Origin: JAJRXG01 sp047634015
Lineage (GTDB): Bacteria > Bacteroidota > Bacteroidia > Chitinophagales > Saprospiraceae
Assembly (NCBI GenBank): GCA_047634015.1
Contig: JBLIDB010000295.1
Location: 1 to 5,443 of the forward strand
Reading direction: 5' to 3'
Length of the DNA stretch: 5,443 bases
The position numbers and the translations under genes were made by a program. How positions within the stretch are numbered: the first letter of the stretch is position 1; each line of letters opens with the position of its first letter. Of this stretch, positions 4,730 to 5,443 are shown one piece after another. Below the pieces are notes generated by a model, which saw only the letters and a program-made list of their open reading frames with translations, was not told where the DNA came from and did no database searches.

Positions 4730-5443
4730 ATGGCAAAGATTTTAATAACTGGAGCAAGTGGGTTTGTAGGAAGTTTCTTAGTAAGAGAAGCTATTGGTAG
4801 AGGTTTAGAGACCTATGCTGGGATAAGAGCAAGTTCGAGTAAAGATTTGCTTCCGAAAGAAGGCTTCAAATACTGTATTATCAATTTCGACGATCCTGAC
4901 GAACTCGAGAAAATATTAGCGGTACACCAGTTTGATTATATCATACACAATGCAGGCGTAACACGGACGCATAAGAATAGTATCTACATGAAGGTCAATG
5001 TAGACTATAGCGTATTGCTTGCGGAATTGGCCATCAAAGTGACGTCGGGCTTAAAGAAGTTTGTTTATACATCAAGTATTGAGTCTCATGGTAGTGCTGA
5101 CCCTACACCTAATGGTGTCATTGATGCGGATACAGATCCTGCTCCTCGCACGACATACGGCCTAAGTAAACTTAGAGCAGAAAAGGCATTAAAAGCTATC
5201 GATGGGTTACCACTAATTATTATACGTCCTACAGCTGTATATGGACCTGGAGAAAGGGATTTCTTCCTTGTATTTGAAATGATAAAGAAATATAGATTCA
5301 CCCCTGTCTCTGGCAGCAAAGACATAAAGTATACTTTCATCTACGTAAAAGATTTAGTCCGTGTAATGCTGGACGCAACGGTTTCGAAACAAGTAGATAA
5401 ATCATACTTTATTACCGATGGCCGTTTATACAAGATATCTCAA
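4730..5443 (+). CDS. NAD-dependent epimerase/dehydratase (extended SDR), 3' end cut by window edge
   Basis: The frame is open from ATG 4730 to the last base, giving 238 residues; the family usually has about 320-340, so roughly the last quarter is missing. The N-terminus is a Rossmann fold with ILITGASGFVGSF, carrying the NAD(P)-binding GxxGxxG (G8, G11, G14). FDDPDEL near residue 58 fits the acidic loop that contacts the adenine. IIHNAGVT follows at about 82-89, then the catalytic serine region VYTSSIES (S115/S116), and the catalytic YGLSK (Y143, K147). IRPTAVYGPGE at about 165-175 is the substrate-side motif of extended SDRs, and IYVKDLVRVMLDA follows near 205-217. All catalytic residues are present. 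Such enzymes act on nucleotide sugars or related small molecules in the cytoplasm; the substrate cannot be told from sequence. Near-identical motif order occurs in uncharacterised Bacteroidota proteins I recall. Transcription is divergent from DUF2306. Confidence 0.92.
   Translation, partial: MAKILITGASGFVGSFLVREAIGRGLETYAGIRASSSKDLLPKEGFKYCIINFDDPDELEKILAVHQFDYIIHNAGVTRTHKNSIYMKVNVDYSVLLAELAIKVTSGLKKFVYTSSIESHGSADPTPNGVIDADTDPAPRTTYGLSKLRAEKALKAIDGLPLIIIRPTAVYGPGERDFFLVFEMIKKYRFTPVSGSKDIKYTFIYVKDLVRVMLDATVSKQVDKSYFITDGRLYKISQ

Noticed and set aside
5086..5340. Minus-strand ORF of 84 codons
   Set aside because: It is entirely antisense to the epimerase/dehydratase frame, which has full catalytic motifs.
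1..5443. CRISPR arrays, tRNA or rRNA genes, and a multi-gene defence system
   Set aside because: No regularly spaced direct repeats, no cloverleaf or rRNA-like stretches and no effector-type genes were seen; the genes present belong to unrelated known or hypothetical families.

Overview
The window looks like a piece of a Bacteroidota chromosome, probably from the Cytophagales side of the phylum. It is AT-rich by eye. The genes lack clear Shine-Dalgarno sequences. Two promoter-like sites match the Bacteroidota -7 consensus TAnnTTTG. The hypothetical proteins resemble ones I know mainly from that phylum. The genus cannot be fixed from the sequence.

Layout. Positions 1-1464 hold the end of a 5-oxoprolinase operon: pxpB (cut by the left edge) and pxpC, overlapping by ATGA. 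With PxpA, which is not in the window, they would open 5-oxoproline to glutamate at the cost of ATP. Positions 1487-1965 hold a good Bacteroidota promoter and a small four-helix membrane protein. Positions 1966-2868 contain no intact gene. This stretch holds unexplained AT-rich sequence, a probable 163-bp MITE-like element with inverted terminal repeats and a short target duplication (2245-2407), and the C-terminal ATPase domain of a sensor histidine kinase broken by a one-base frameshift (2502-2818).

Positions 2869-4128 hold a divergent pair: a six-helix membrane protein on the minus strand and a MutS2-tail-like Smr protein on the plus strand. They share an 84-bp intergenic region with a small palindrome and a TAnnTTTG promoter. 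The smr gene ends one base from the end of a convergent DUF2306 membrane-protein gene (4130-4625, minus), which is split by one extra A in an A5 run. The right edge (4730-5443) is an extended-SDR NAD-dependent epimerase/dehydratase, open at its 3' end.

The genes do not form a single pathway. Apart from pxpBC they look like independent housekeeping or accessory units. The parts most worth checking are the probable MITE, the two single-A frameshifts (decay, phase variation or sequencing error), and the shared smr promoter region. I did not find convincing evidence of a new multi-gene system.
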